Shown: positions 34,414 to 42,687 of the stretch, one piece after another | Position numbering within the stretch: position 1 is the first letter of the stretch | Layout: the number at the start of each line of letters is the position of its first letter | The notes under the pieces: generated by a model | What the model was told of the DNA's origin: nothing | Database searches by the model: none | The model's input: the letters and a program-made list of their open reading frames with translations, nothing else | Assembly (NCBI GenBank): GCA_965662195.1 | Contig: CBFIHA010000016.1 | Span: forward strand, 1 to 54,770 | Reading direction: 5' to 3' | Length of the DNA: 54,770 bases | Source of the DNA: UBA1268 sp965662195 | GTDB lineage: Bacteria > Planctomycetota > Planctomycetia > Pirellulales > UBA1268 | Position numbers and translations under genes: made by a program

Positions 34414-34490
34414 AAGCCCGAAGCGCAAGCTGAGGGAAACCGCGTTATTTGATCCCCGAACCGTATTCCCTCGGCTCCCGCCTCGGGCTT
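34414..34490. repeat. REP-like 25-bp imperfect inverted repeat upstream of mtd
   Basis: Positions 34414-34438 and 34466-34490 are reverse complements at 21 of 25 bases around a 27-nt loop. The arms begin aagcccga and end gagggaa. The element ends at most 28 bp before the conserved N-terminus of the methylene-H4MPT dehydrogenase and may have replaced its original ribosome site. Confidence 0.7.
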
Positions 34491-34518
34491 CCTGGAGCTC
34501 GCTTCCGCTCAACGCACC

Positions 34519-35397
34519 ATCAAAAAAATCCTCCTCCAACTCGATGTCGATCCGCAGCCCTGTCCCTTCGACGCCATCGTCGCCGTCGATGCCGGGGCCG
34601 AGGTGCTGCTGCGGCACGCTGGAGTGACACCCTCAGGCGTCACCCCATTGGTGCATGGGGCGATGTTTACCCGGGGCGGCACCGACCTCGCCGCCACCGC
34701 CATCTTTCTCGGTGGCTCAAACGTGCCGGAGGTCGAGGCGGTGGCCAACCAGGTGGCCAAGACCTTCTTCGGGCCGGTGCGGGTCAGCGTGATGGTCGAT
34801 CCGGCCGGTGCCAACACCACCGCAGCGGCCGCCGTCGTGGCTGCTGCCCGGCACCTGCCACTGGCCGACCCAGTAGCGGCCGCCAAGCTGCGGGCCATCG
34901 TGCTCGGGGGCACCGGGCCGGTTGGTCAGCGGGCCGGTCGGCTGTTGGCCGGCAAGGGCGTTCAGGTCACTCTCGTCTCACGGTCACAAGAGCGAGCGGC
35001 CGCCTGTTGTGCGTCCATCATCGCCCGGCAGCCGGCTGCCACTGTGACCGCTGCGAACACCGCTGCGGTCGAACCACTGCTCGACTCGGCCGATTTGATC
35101 ATCGCCGCCGGTGCTGCCGGCGTCGAGCTGCTCTCAGCGAAGCTCATCGACAAGGCGACCGCCTGCCGGGTCTGCATCGACCTCAACGCGGTGCCGCCCG
35201 CCGGTGTGGCCGGGATCGGGCCGGCCGACAAGGCACGCGGCGTTGGTGGCATGACCGTCTACGGCGCGATCGGCGTCGGGGGCACCAAGATGAAAATCCA
35301 CCGCGCTGCCGTCGGGCGGTTGTTCACCGCCAACGACCATTGGCTCGATGCCGAAGAACTACTCACGATCGGTGAGGCGCTCGACGCTTCCGCCTGA
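34519..35397 (+). CDS. NAD(P)-dependent methylene-H4MPT dehydrogenase (MtdB/MtdC family)
   Basis: This enzyme oxidises methylene-H4MPT to methenyl-H4MPT, the step after Fae. Homology to MtdB starts at KKILLQLDVDPQPCPFDAIV (34522 on) and continues through TRGG, FFGPVRVSVMVD and ANTTAAAAV. The dinucleotide fold VLGGTGPVGQRAG and the C-terminal GAIGVGGTKMKIHRA follow. From 34519 the product is 292 residues, the normal length. There is no ATG, GTG or TTG between the in-frame stop at 34450 and GTG 34603, which lies inside the conserved domain. The codon aligned with the family start Met is ATC (34519); CTG 34492 and ATT 34465 are the other non-standard options. A REP-like inverted repeat lies just upstream. 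MtdC is the class described from planctomycetes; cofactor preference is not readable here. Confidence 0.88.
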   Translation: MKKILLQLDVDPQPCPFDAIVAVDAGAEVLLRHAGVTPSGVTPLVHGAMFTRGGTDLAATAIFLGGSNVPEVEAVANQVAKTFFGPVRVSVMVDPAGANTTAAAAVVAAARHLPLADPVAAAKLRAIVLGGTGPVGQRAGRLLAGKGVQVTLVSRSQERAAACCASIIARQPAATVTAANTAAVEPLLDSADLIIAAGAAGVELLSAKLIDKATACRVCIDLNAVPPAGVAGIGPADKARGVGGMTVYGAIGVGGTKMKIHRAAVGRLFTANDHWLDAEELLTIGEALDASA

Positions 35398-36172
35398 CCG
35401 TCCAGTCGATCATTGCCGGACAGAGTCGGGCCAGCCCGGCAAAGGCCTTGGCTCGCCAGCCTGGATGAATCGTGGGTCGACCGGCCGCGAGGGCCCGAGT
35501 GATCGCAGCGGCTGTCGCCTCGGCTGAAAGTGGTCGCCCGCTGGACCACGCCGGCCGCTGGCCGGTGAGCAGGTTGTCCCAGAATTCTGATTCGGTCGGG
35601 CCGAGGATCGTCACGAGCAGATCAATGTCGTGGTTGGCCAACTCCGGGCGGATTGCTATGGCCAGACTCTGCAAAGCGGCCTTGGCGGCGGAGTACTCGG
35701 CATGTAGCGGTAATGGATGGATTCCGAGGATCGATCCAACCAATACTACGGCGGGGGTGTGGCCCGTTGCCAGTGCCGGCACCGCGAGCCGCAGCAGTTC
35801 AGCCGGCGCGAAGAAGTCGACCTCGAAAATATCCCGCAAGACCTGCGGCGAAGCCTCGGTGAACGGGCCGATCGCACCCGAGCCAGCAGCCGCCACGAGC
35901 AGGTCGAGGCCGCCCAGTTCGGCGGTGGCATGATCCACCAGCCGCTGGCGGAAGTCGGCGGCGGTGATATCGCCGGCCAACGGCACCAGCCGCCCGGGGC
36001 AGCCAGTCACCGACTCGGCAACCGCCTGCAGCCGTGGTCTACGGCGGCCGCTGATCACGAGGTCGACCCCCGCCCGGGCGAGCGCAACAGCAAGGGCACG
36101 TCCGACTCCCGAAGAGCCACCCGTCAGGATGCCCCGGAGGCCGGAGAGCTGACGTCGACGGGATCGCGGCAC
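35363..36172 (-). CDS. Short-chain dehydrogenase/reductase
   Basis: This 269-residue NAD(P)-dependent oxidoreductase is of the classical SDR type. The cofactor loop is TGGSSGVGRALA (18-29), NNAG is replaced by AAAGSG, the catalytic Ser lies in VVLVGSILG, and the Tyr-x3-Lys site is YSAAK. A Lys/Arg-rich tail follows. The start is a GTG 1 nt after the hflX stop, so it is the last gene of the rsgA-hflX-SDR operon. The 3' end overlaps the mtd 3' end by 35 bp in convergent orientation. The substrate is unknown. It sits next to the pterin genes, and some SDRs are pteridine reductases, but the TGxxxRxG-type pteridine reductase motif is not present. Confidence 0.88.
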   Translation of the reverse strand: MPRSRRRQLSGLRGILTGGSSGVGRALAVALARAGVDLVISGRRRPRLQAVAESVTGCPGRLVPLAGDITAADFRQRLVDHATAELGGLDLLVAAAGSGAIGPFTEASPQVLRDIFEVDFFAPAELLRLAVPALATGHTPAVVLVGSILGIHPLPLHAEYSAAKAALQSLAIAIRPELANHDIDLLVTILGPTESEFWDNLLTGQRPAWSSGRPLSAEATAAAITRALAAGRPTIHPGWRAKAFAGLARLCPAMIDWTVRRKRRAPHRS

Positions 36173-36173
36173 G

Positions 36174-37532
36174 TTAGGAGACTTCCGTCAGCGGAGAGAC
36201 TGGCGTTGGGACCGCAGCCGGGGTGTCGGCAGACCCAGCCGGCAACGACTCGGCAGTGCGGTCGCGAACGATTGCCTCGGTGGGATCGATCCTGCCCAGC
36301 ACCGACTTCGGCACCCGGCAGTGGATTGTCATCCGGTCTTCCCCGAATTGCCGAGAAAGAATCTCTCCATGGGCGGCCAGCCAGGCCAGCAGCCGGCCAT
36401 TGCCGGCGTCTGTTTCGACATCGACGTCACGGAAACTGCGGCCCAGGGCAGCGCTGGCGGCTTCTGCGAGTGAGTCGAGTCCGGCGCCCGATCTGGCTGA
36501 GATGCAGATGGCGTGGGGATGGCGGGAGAGCAGCCGTTGGCGGCTCACCCGGTCGGGCACCGCGTCGACCTTGTTGAGCACGAGGATGGTGTCCTTCATG
36601 TCGACACCGAGTTCCTCCAGCACTCCATTGACCGCCGCGATCTGTTGCTCGACCAATGGGCTCGAGGCATCGGCCACGTGCAGCAGCAGATCTGCCTGCC
36701 GGGTCTCCTCGAGCGTCGCTTTGAAGCTGGCGATCAGCCGGTGGGGCAGGTCGCGGATGAAGCCGACGGTGTCGCTGAGCAGCACCGGCCCCCAGCTGGG
36801 CAGTTTCCAGCGCCGGGTGCGGGTGTCGAGCGTGGCGAAGAGTTTGTCCTCGGCCAGGACGCCAGCGGCGGTGAGAGCGTTGAGTAGCGTACTCTTGCCG
36901 GCATTGGTGTAGCCGACCAGCGAGACCGTCATCTGCTCATGCCGGGCGGCGACCTGTCGCTCGCGGCGGGCATGGATGACGCCGAGTTCCTGTTTCAGGT
37001 CGTGGATTCGTTTCTCAACGAGCCGGCGGTCAACCTCCAGCTGTTTCTCACCCGGTCCCCGCATCCCGATGCCCATCTTCAGCCGTGAGAGATGGGTCCA
37101 CATTCGTTTCAGCCGGGGCAGGGAATATTCCAGTTGTGCCAGCTCAACGGCCAGTCGGGCATCGTGGGTGTGGGCCCGGGCGGCAAAGATGTCCAGAATC
37201 ACCTCTGACCGGTCAAGGACCTTGCAGCCTAGTTCGCGCTCAAGATTGCGGGTCTGTGCCGGCGAAAGGTCGTTGTCGAACATCACCACGTCAGCCTCGT
37301 GGTGCTCAACAAGAGCGGCCAGTTCGAGCAGCTTCCCCCGCCCCAGATAGGTTCGCTGATCGGGTTCGTGACGCCGCTGGATCAGTTCCGCGACGACGTT
37401 CGCCCCGGCCGTCGTGGCGAGGCCGGTGAGTTCGGCCAGGGGGTTGGCAGGGTCGGCCGGTGGGCTCAGGTAAACACCGACCAGGACAGTCGGCTCGGCG
37501 GCGACCCCGGTGGTTCGCTCTGGCAGGCTCAT
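36174..37532 (-). CDS. hflX: Ribosome-associated GTPase HflX
   Basis: This 452-residue GTPase binds the ribosome and splits stalled or hibernating 70S particles. The N-terminal HflX domain has RTYLGRGKLLEL and DNDLSPAQTRNLE, then a helical segment RGPGEKQLEVDRR. The G domain has G1 VGYTNAGKST, G3 DTVGFIRDLP and G4 LNKVD. The C-terminal part is Pro/Ala-rich. The length is typical. The ATG overlaps the rsgA stop region by 4 nt, and the SDR gene follows within 1 nt of its stop. Pairing of two ribosome-associated GTPases suggests coordinated expression. Confidence 0.96.
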   Translation of the reverse strand: MSLPERTTGVAAEPTVLVGVYLSPPADPANPLAELTGLATTAGANVVAELIQRRHEPDQRTYLGRGKLLELAALVEHHEADVVMFDNDLSPAQTRNLERELGCKVLDRSEVILDIFAARAHTHDARLAVELAQLEYSLPRLKRMWTHLSRLKMGIGMRGPGEKQLEVDRRLVEKRIHDLKQELGVIHARRERQVAARHEQMTVSLVGYTNAGKSTLLNALTAAGVLAEDKLFATLDTRTRRWKLPSWGPVLLSDTVGFIRDLPHRLIASFKATLEETRQADLLLHVADASSPLVEQQIAAVNGVLEELGVDMKDTILVLNKVDAVPDRVSRQRLLSRHPHAICISARSGAGLDSLAEAASAALGRSFRDVDVETDAGNGRLLAWLAAHGEILSRQFGEDRMTIHCRVPKSVLGRIDPTEAIVRDRTAESLPAGSADTPAAVPTPVSPLTEVS

Positions 37533-38641
37533 CCGACGGCATCCTCCGCTCCGGCGGTGAGGTGGCCGCAGCTTTCCCAGCGACGGGTGTCGAGCAGGCC
37601 GTCGGCGACCGCATCCTTGACTGCGCAGTCCGACTCGTGGGTGTGACTGCAGTCAGGAAAGCGGCAGTGATTGGCCAACGGCCGCAGATCCCGGAACGCC
37701 GCCGGCACCTCGGCGGGCACCGTCTCCCACAGCTGGAACTGTCGCACCCCCGGCGTATCGACAAAGCTGCCGCCGAACGAGTGGGGCAGCAGGCGGGCCA
37801 CGGTGGTGGTGTGGCGACCTTTTTCATTGTCGCGGCTCACGCCACCCACCGGCAGGGCCAGTTGCGGCTCAAGCCAATTCAGGAGCGACGACTTCCCCAC
37901 GCCACTCTGGCCGATCACGGCAGTCACCCGGTCCACCAGTTCAGCCCGCAGCCGTTGCATGCCCAGGCCGGTCTGGGTCGAGCAGAGCACGGTCGGATAG
38001 CCCATCCGGGAGTAGACGCCGGCCAGCGGAATGAGGCTGGCCGGGTCGATCAGGTCAACCTTGTTGATACAGATCACCGGCCGGATGTTGGCGGCCTCGG
38101 CGGCGACGATCAGCCGGTCGATCAGCCCCGGCTTGAGGTCGGGTTCAGCAGCGCTGCCAACGATGAACACCTGGTCGACATTGGCGACGATTGTGTGCCG
38201 CCGCCCCCTGCTGGCGCGGCTCAATGCGGTCCGCCGCGGCTCGATGAATTGAATGTTCGCCGTTTCGCCACGTCCCTGCACCCGCACCCAGTCCCCCGCC
38301 AGAACCGGATGCCGTTGATCGGTGGCCAGATCACGCAGTACCTGCCGAATGGTGCACCGTTCAATCCGGCCCTCGGCGTCCCGGACAAAGCTCTCCAGCC
38401 CGTGGGCGTGAAGCACCTGACCCAGCCAGCAGCCTGCCGCTACGGCATTGGATTCTGGCAGTTCGTCGGCCAACCGTACGGTCCGCTTCCGGGTCAGTTC
38501 ACCCTTGCCCGAAAGCCGCTCGCTCCGCACCAGACGGTCGTCGGCCTCGTCATCGACCAGCATGCGGGTAACGTCAGTCCGCCTTCGCTTGGCGTGGCGA
38601 TTTTTCCGAAAGTCGACCCGGGACGTCCGCGGTTGCGTCAT
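37529..38641 (-). CDS. rsgA: Small ribosomal subunit biogenesis GTPase RsgA
   Basis: This 370-residue circularly permuted GTPase checks late 30S maturation. A basic N-terminal extension (FRKNRHAKRRRTD) precedes the OB domain (GDWVRVQGRG). The G motifs appear in permuted order: G4 CINKVDLID, then G1 IGQSGVGKSSLLN, then G3 DTPGVRQF. The zinc motif at the C-terminus is HCRFPDCSHTHESDCAV. It is immediately upstream of hflX, with a 4-nt overlap, and 70 bp downstream of the FHA gene on the same strand, so it may share that promoter. The N-terminal 60 residues are longer than in most RsgA proteins. Confidence 0.96.
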   Translation of the reverse strand: MTQPRTSRVDFRKNRHAKRRRTDVTRMLVDDEADDRLVRSERLSGKGELTRKRTVRLADELPESNAVAAGCWLGQVLHAHGLESFVRDAEGRIERCTIRQVLRDLATDQRHPVLAGDWVRVQGRGETANIQFIEPRRTALSRASRGRRHTIVANVDQVFIVGSAAEPDLKPGLIDRLIVAAEAANIRPVICINKVDLIDPASLIPLAGVYSRMGYPTVLCSTQTGLGMQRLRAELVDRVTAVIGQSGVGKSSLLNWLEPQLALPVGGVSRDNEKGRHTTTVARLLPHSFGGSFVDTPGVRQFQLWETVPAEVPAAFRDLRPLANHCRFPDCSHTHESDCAVKDAVADGLLDTRRWESCGHLTAGAEDAVG

Positions 38642-38711
38642 GCCTCCATGATACCCATTGGCCGACTGCGGCGGCGACTCCAGCGCGGGGGCAGCCGATT
38701 TTTACGATCCA

Positions 38712-39128
38712 TCAGCGGGAGACGCGTCGCGAATCCTGCCGCTGGCCGCGTGACTCAAGGCCCGATGCCTGGAGCAGGCTGCGGCTGAACACGTCTGGCT
38801 CAACCAGTCGGCTCCGGGCCTCGTCGGTCGCCCCGAGTTCGGTCGGGTCGTACAGGAATTCGAAATCGTGCTTGGCGACCGACAGGGTGTCGCCCGGCTT
38901 CACATGCTGTTCGCTGACCCGGACGCCATTAACCTTGGTGCCGTTACTGCTGCCGAGGTCCTTGACCATCCAGAGTCCCTCCTCGACGGCGAGTTCACAG
39001 TGGGCCCCGGAAACAGTCGGAAACCGCAGCACGATGTCTGAAGACTCGCGTCGACCGACGACAAGGAATTTTTTGAGGAGCGGAATTGGATCACCCCCTC
39101 CTAGCGGCTGTAGTTCTCCAAACATCAT
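38712..39128 (-). CDS. FHA-domain protein
   Basis: This 138-residue protein is essentially a single forkhead-associated domain, a phosphothreonine-binding module. Conserved residues are visible: FLVVGRRESSDIVL (Gly-Arg), SGAHCEL (Ser..His) and KDLGSSNGTKVNG. The C-terminal about 40 residues are polar and Arg-rich. There is no signal peptide or membrane segment, so it is cytoplasmic. It is the first gene of the minus-strand run leading to rsgA and hflX and diverges from rnpB. A serine/threonine kinase partner would be expected elsewhere in the genome; none is in the window. Confidence 0.9.
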   Translation of the reverse strand: MMFGELQPLGGGDPIPLLKKFLVVGRRESSDIVLRFPTVSGAHCELAVEEGLWMVKDLGSSNGTKVNGVRVSEQHVKPGDTLSVAKHDFEFLYDPTELGATDEARSRLVEPDVFSRSLLQASGLESRGQRQDSRRVSR

Positions 39129-39325
39129 AAAATGAGTTCCGTTTTCGCTTGGTGTCAGTTCATGAAGTGATTTGCGGTCGGGCCGGCTTTGGCTCTCTCA
39201 TCGAAACCGAATATCTAAACCATACGATGCCAGGCAGTGTCGCGTTCGAAAAGTCGCTTTCCGGGGGGAATCTGGCAGCCGCTTGCCAGCAGGCAGCCGC
39301 CGTGCAACGATTTTTGTGAAGATCT

Positions 39326-39740
39326 GAGCGGGCCGGGCGGTCGCCGGTTGGTTTTGAGAGGGCACATTCTGTGCCATTTCGATGGCAACGGGAGGAAAGT
39401 CCGGGCTCCACAGGGTGTGATGGTGGGTAACGCCCACCGGCCGGAAGGCTAGGGAAAGTGCCACAGAAAACAGACCGCCGTCGACTCTGGTCGGCGGTAA
39501 GGGTGAAACGGTGAGGTAAGAGCTCACCAGCAGGCCGGGCGACCGGTCTGGCTCGGTAAACCCCATCAGGAGCAAGGCCGAACAGGGGGGAGTTCGCCGT
39601 TCGCGGCGGCCCGGGGCGACCCGCTCCGGCTTCCCTTCGGGTGGGCCGCTGGAGGCGGCGGGCAACCGTCGTCCTAGACAAATGATCGTCCCGCCACGGC
39701 GTTGGCCGCGGCGGACAGAACCCGGCTTATAGGCCCGCTC
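39326..39740 (+). ncRNA. rnpB: RNase P RNA, bacterial type A
   Basis: This is the catalytic RNA of RNase P, which matures tRNA 5' ends with the RnpA protein (gene at 48.3 kb). The ends pair: gagcgggcc at 39326-39334 with ggcccgctc at 39732-39740 (P1). Universal conserved blocks are present: gaggaaagtccgggctcc near 39393, then gaaagtgccacagaaa, gtgaaacggtgaggtaagag, the gctcggtaaacccc region, and agacaaatgatcg with acagaacccggctta at the 3' end. The length of about 415 nt is typical. Upstream TTGCCA (39283-39288) with AACGAT 17 nt on is only a weak promoter candidate. No introns or insertions are apparent. Confidence 0.95.
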
Positions 39741-39777
39741 AGATTCTTCACTGGCTCGGACAGGGCTGGCCGGGGCG

Positions 39778-40212
39778 TTAATTGGCCTTCAATTCCCGCT
39801 GGGTCTCCTCATCGATCAGCTTGAGCAGCTTTGAAATGCAGAGCGTGTTGATGCTGACTTTCATCTGTTGGGCCTCTGCCTTCAGCGTTTCGTGCAGCGA
39901 CCGCGGCATCCGTACCGTGACCACTCGCTGGCTCTCCCGGTCGGCTGGCTGATCCTGCTGGCGCTGCCGGAGTTCATCGAGCATCTCTCGAATCCGCGCG
40001 TATTCCGGTGAGCACTCGAACCGCATCAGCGACTCGGAATTCTGAAATGTCCGCCGCACAATCCCCTCAAGCCCCATGATTTCCCGGAAAAACACCAGCC
40101 ATTCCGGACTGGTGGCAAACAACTGCTCGGCGACCTCGAGGACCGCCTGCGGTCCATGTTCCTGCCTGATTGTCAGCGATTCGTTGGGTGCAGCATCGGT
40201 TCGTATGGCCAT
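39778..40212 (-). CDS. Ribbon-helix-helix (HicB-like C-terminus) protein
   Basis: This 144-residue protein has an uncharacterised alpha-helical N-terminal part (residues 20-90). Its C-terminus looks like a ribbon-helix-helix: RVVTVRMPRSLHETLKAEA followed by MKVSINTLCISKLLKLI. This resembles the DNA-binding end of HicB-family antitoxins. No HicA-type toxin gene is next to it, so it is more likely a stand-alone regulator than half of a toxin-antitoxin pair. The ATG at 40212 has gaggag 8 nt upstream; an open frame to 40344 is unsupported. It lies between rnpB and an imperfect direct repeat at 40438-40481. Confidence 0.75.
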   Translation of the reverse strand: MAIRTDAAPNESLTIRQEHGPQAVLEVAEQLFATSPEWLVFFREIMGLEGIVRRTFQNSESLMRFECSPEYARIREMLDELRQRQQDQPADRESQRVVTVRMPRSLHETLKAEAQQMKVSINTLCISKLLKLIDEETQRELKAN

Positions 40213-40597
40213 GCGAAAACTCCTCAATGGAACAGCGGCGGAAAGACCGCTGTGACTCCGGCACGTTCGGGCGGCAGCCAGCCATCCGTTCGTCAGAAGC
40301 TTTCGCATGCAGTCAAGCTGCGAATGCAAGTCGTTTGATAGCAATGGTTTGCGCTCACTTCAGGGGCGCTGCCGCAAGCCGCGGCACGACTGCCTGCTTG
40401 GTGGGCAGTGGTGTTGCTGCTTAGGAACTGCGCAGCAGTCCGGTTTCGCAAATGCCAACTGTCCGGTTTGTGCGAATCGCCGACGGCGAGGATTCCGCGG
40501 TGCTGGCGGACCGATTTTGGCACGATTCCTCGTGAATCGCTGGCCTGCCTGGACACTCCTGCCGGTATCGCCGTTGGCGGCAGAATGACTGGCAGAT
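40213..40597. other. Intergenic region with imperfect direct repeats
   Basis: This 385-bp spacer separates the ribbon-helix-helix gene (minus) from the ATP-grasp gene (minus). No gene or RNA is recognised. At 40438-40456 and 40461-40481 two similar units both begin gtccggttt, with a 23-bp period. That spacing would put two binding sites on nearly the same face of the helix, as is common for ribbon-helix-helix operators. The link is inferred. Confidence 0.4.
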
Positions 40598-41464
40598 TCA
40601 GCCGCGGCCGATTGCCAGTTCGAGGACCGCCACGGCAATGTCCTCCGAGGTGACCCGTTGCAGGGCCTGCCAGCCGGGCACCGCGTTGACCTCGAGCAGC
40701 CAGAGTGAGCCGTCCGCTGCCGGCAGCAGATCGACCCCGGCAAGTTCGGCTCCGACCGTCTTTGCCGCCCGGCGGGCAAGGTCGAGCCATTCGGGCGGAG
40801 GCGAGAATGCCTGCGGTTGGCCTCCGAGGGCGATATTCGTCCGCCACTCGCCGGCGGCGGCGACCCGCTTCATCGCGAAGGTCCGGTCCCCCACCACCAG
40901 GATGCGGGCATCCCAGCCTTCGTGCGGGATCTGACGCTGGACGAGGATGGCCCCCTGGCTGTCAAGCAATTCCGGGCTGGCCGCCGCCGGATCGACCCGA
41001 CAGAGGCCGCGACCGTTCGATCCGAACAGCGGTTTGGCAATGAGGCTGCCTCCAAGCTCCTCCCGGACACGCTTCAGATCGGCCGCCGACTGCACCAGGG
41101 CCGAGGGGACAACCGGCAGGCCCGCCGCCGCCAGTCGCGCGGTGGACAGATATTTGTCGATCGCGATCTCAAGGGCTGCTGGCGGGTTGAGGACCCGTCG
41201 TCCGCAGGCCGCGAGCCGGCCCAGGATGTCCATCCGGCCGATTACCTGCTCGAGCGTGCCCACCGGCATCCCCCGGACGAGCAGGCTGTCCGCCGCATCA
41301 ATCGCGGCCGGACGAAACCGTTCCTGGCCGCCGCTGACGAGGGCGGAGAGTTCCGGCCAGGTCACAAGCTGGCTGTCGGCCCGCTGGTGGCACCGCCGGA
41401 GCAGTTCACCGACATGCCAACTGCCGGCGTTCCCAATCAGCGCGATCCGCGGCCGGTCAGCCAT
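40598..41464 (-). CDS. RimK/MptN-like ATP-grasp ligase
   Basis: This 288-residue ATP-grasp enzyme is of the RimK type, the family that adds Glu to proteins, coenzyme F420 or tetrahydromethanopterin (MptN). The N-terminal domain (PRIALIGNAGSWHV) is followed by KYLSTARLAAAGLPVVPSAL. The Gly loop is SLIAKPLFGSNGRGL, the strand is ELAGVDLLP, and the metal-binding site is LLEVNAVPGW. It starts 6 nt after the mch stop, so it is almost certainly cotranscribed with mch. This placement makes a pterin substrate likely, for example polyglutamylation or side-chain assembly of the H4MPT analogue. The reaction is inferred, not shown. Confidence 0.85.
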   Translation of the reverse strand: MADRPRIALIGNAGSWHVGELLRRCHQRADSQLVTWPELSALVSGGQERFRPAAIDAADSLLVRGMPVGTLEQVIGRMDILGRLAACGRRVLNPPAALEIAIDKYLSTARLAAAGLPVVPSALVQSAADLKRVREELGGSLIAKPLFGSNGRGLCRVDPAAASPELLDSQGAILVQRQIPHEGWDARILVVGDRTFAMKRVAAAGEWRTNIALGGQPQAFSPPPEWLDLARRAAKTVGAELAGVDLLPAADGSLWLLEVNAVPGWQALQRVTSEDIAVAVLELAIGRG

Positions 41465-41470
41465 GGTCGG

Positions 41471-42544
41471 TCAGCCAGGTGTTGTGAACGATTGTTCAAC
41501 CACCCCGGCCTCAATTCGCCCGAAGCGGCGGCAGCGGCCGGTGTCGCGGTTAGTGAATTCCACCACCGCCGGAGCAAACAGGGCCGGATCGAGGGCATAA
41601 AAATCGCCGCCGGCCTGCTTGAACAGTTCGCTGAAGGGACGCCCGTGGGCGGGGGAGTGGCAGCTGACGATCTGGGGGCCGATCAGGTCGATGCTGGCAT
41701 CGTCCCCGACGACCTCAAGTTGCACGAAGCCCCCGTAGAGAATCGCATCATTGGTGCGGCCGATTGCCGCCAGATCATTGGCGGCAGCCGGGGGGAGAGG
41801 GGCGGCTGCCCGTCCTGCGACGATCCGGCTGAGATCGAAACGCCGTTCGTGCAGCTGGTGCAGGGCAGTCTCCAGCGAGCGGGCCACGACCTGCAGGGTG
41901 CCGGCCGGGCTCGATGTGGCGGCCACCAGCAGAATCAACGCCTCCGGGCTCACGCCGGCCCCATCAGCAAGACTGCGGCAGACCTGTTCCGGTGGCAGTT
42001 GGGCTGCCTCGAGGAGGCCGACAGCCAGGGCTGGTCGTTCCCGCCTTCCAATCGTTTCAAAGAGGGGCTCCTTGCCGATCGCGGCCCGGAGTGGACCACT
42101 GGCTAGGGCGAAGTACCCCCCCTCGTCCACCTTCCAGCCGGCGTACTGGGCAGCCAGGCAGGCTGCCACCGGATCGACTGAAACAACTTCCACGACCGGC
42201 CAGGGGCATTCCGGCCAGGCCTGTTCAAGCGGCGTGCCGGCGACGCCGGTGTGCAGCCTGACCCCGCCGCGTCCCCCAAGGGCGGCCCGGGCCAGTAGCA
42301 GCCCCAGTTGGTCGCTCCCGGCGGCGGAAACACCGCAATCGACCACCCGGCTACTGCCCCGGTAATGCACCTCCGCCGCGAATGCGGCTGGGTTTTCCAG
42401 CAGCTCGGCGAGCAGGGAACCGGCGGCTTCATTCAGCGAGGCCGCCGCCTGCTGAACGGCAGGGCCAATGTCGGTGGGGGAATTCAAGGCTGCAATGTTT
42501 CTGAGGAGGCGGCGCTGCGGACCGTGAGCCGGCTGCTGCGGCAA
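41471..42544 (-). CDS. mch: Methenyl-H4MPT cyclohydrolase
   Basis: Mch hydrolyses methenyl-H4MPT to formyl-H4MPT, following Fae and Mtd. The product is up to 357 residues, slightly longer than the usual about 320, so an internal start is possible (for example TTG at Leu20). Recognisable stretches are RVVDCGVSAAGS, EGGYFALASGPLRA, GRTNDAILYGGFVQLE and GGDFYALDPALFAPAVV. The gene is the first of a two-gene minus-strand unit with the RimK-like ATP-grasp. It diverges from the DtxR-type regulator gene over 143 bp. A weak promoter candidate (TTGCCA, 17 nt, AAAGAT) lies at 42586-42614 on the minus strand. Confidence 0.95.
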   Translation of the reverse strand: MPQQPAHGPQRRLLRNIAALNSPTDIGPAVQQAAASLNEAAGSLLAELLENPAAFAAEVHYRGSSRVVDCGVSAAGSDQLGLLLARAALGGRGGVRLHTGVAGTPLEQAWPECPWPVVEVVSVDPVAACLAAQYAGWKVDEGGYFALASGPLRAAIGKEPLFETIGRRERPALAVGLLEAAQLPPEQVCRSLADGAGVSPEALILLVAATSSPAGTLQVVARSLETALHQLHERRFDLSRIVAGRAAAPLPPAAANDLAAIGRTNDAILYGGFVQLEVVGDDASIDLIGPQIVSCHSPAHGRPFSELFKQAGGDFYALDPALFAPAVVEFTNRDTGRCRRFGRIEAGVVEQSFTTPG

Positions 42545-42585
42545 AGACCAGTGGCCCCGGCAGCCACGGAAACCCCGAAACCGGT

Positions 42586-42614
42586 ATCTTTATCGGTGTC
42601 CGGTAAATTGGCAA
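42586..42614 (-). promoter_or_regulatory. Candidate mch promoter
   Basis: On the minus strand TTGCCA (42609-42614) and AAAGAT (42586-42591) are separated by 17 nt, 41 nt upstream of the mch ATG. The -35 matches the consensus at four or more positions; the -10 is poor. It is suggested only by spacing and position. Confidence 0.3.
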
Positions 42615-42687
42615 CCGCCTTGGCCGTGGTGGCTGCCACCGGTGCCCTTCCCCGGGGCCAAGCCCGAAGTGCCTGCAAGGCGGACGA

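Noticed and set aside
34449..35375. 308-residue ORF in another frame over mtd
   Set aside because: The Arg/Gly-rich translation has no domain; the mtd frame carries the conserved dehydrogenase motifs.
39778..40212. Toxin-antitoxin locus
   Set aside because: The HicB-like C-terminus suggests an antitoxin, but no toxin-sized gene adjoins it on either side; rnpB lies on one side and a 385-bp gap on the other.
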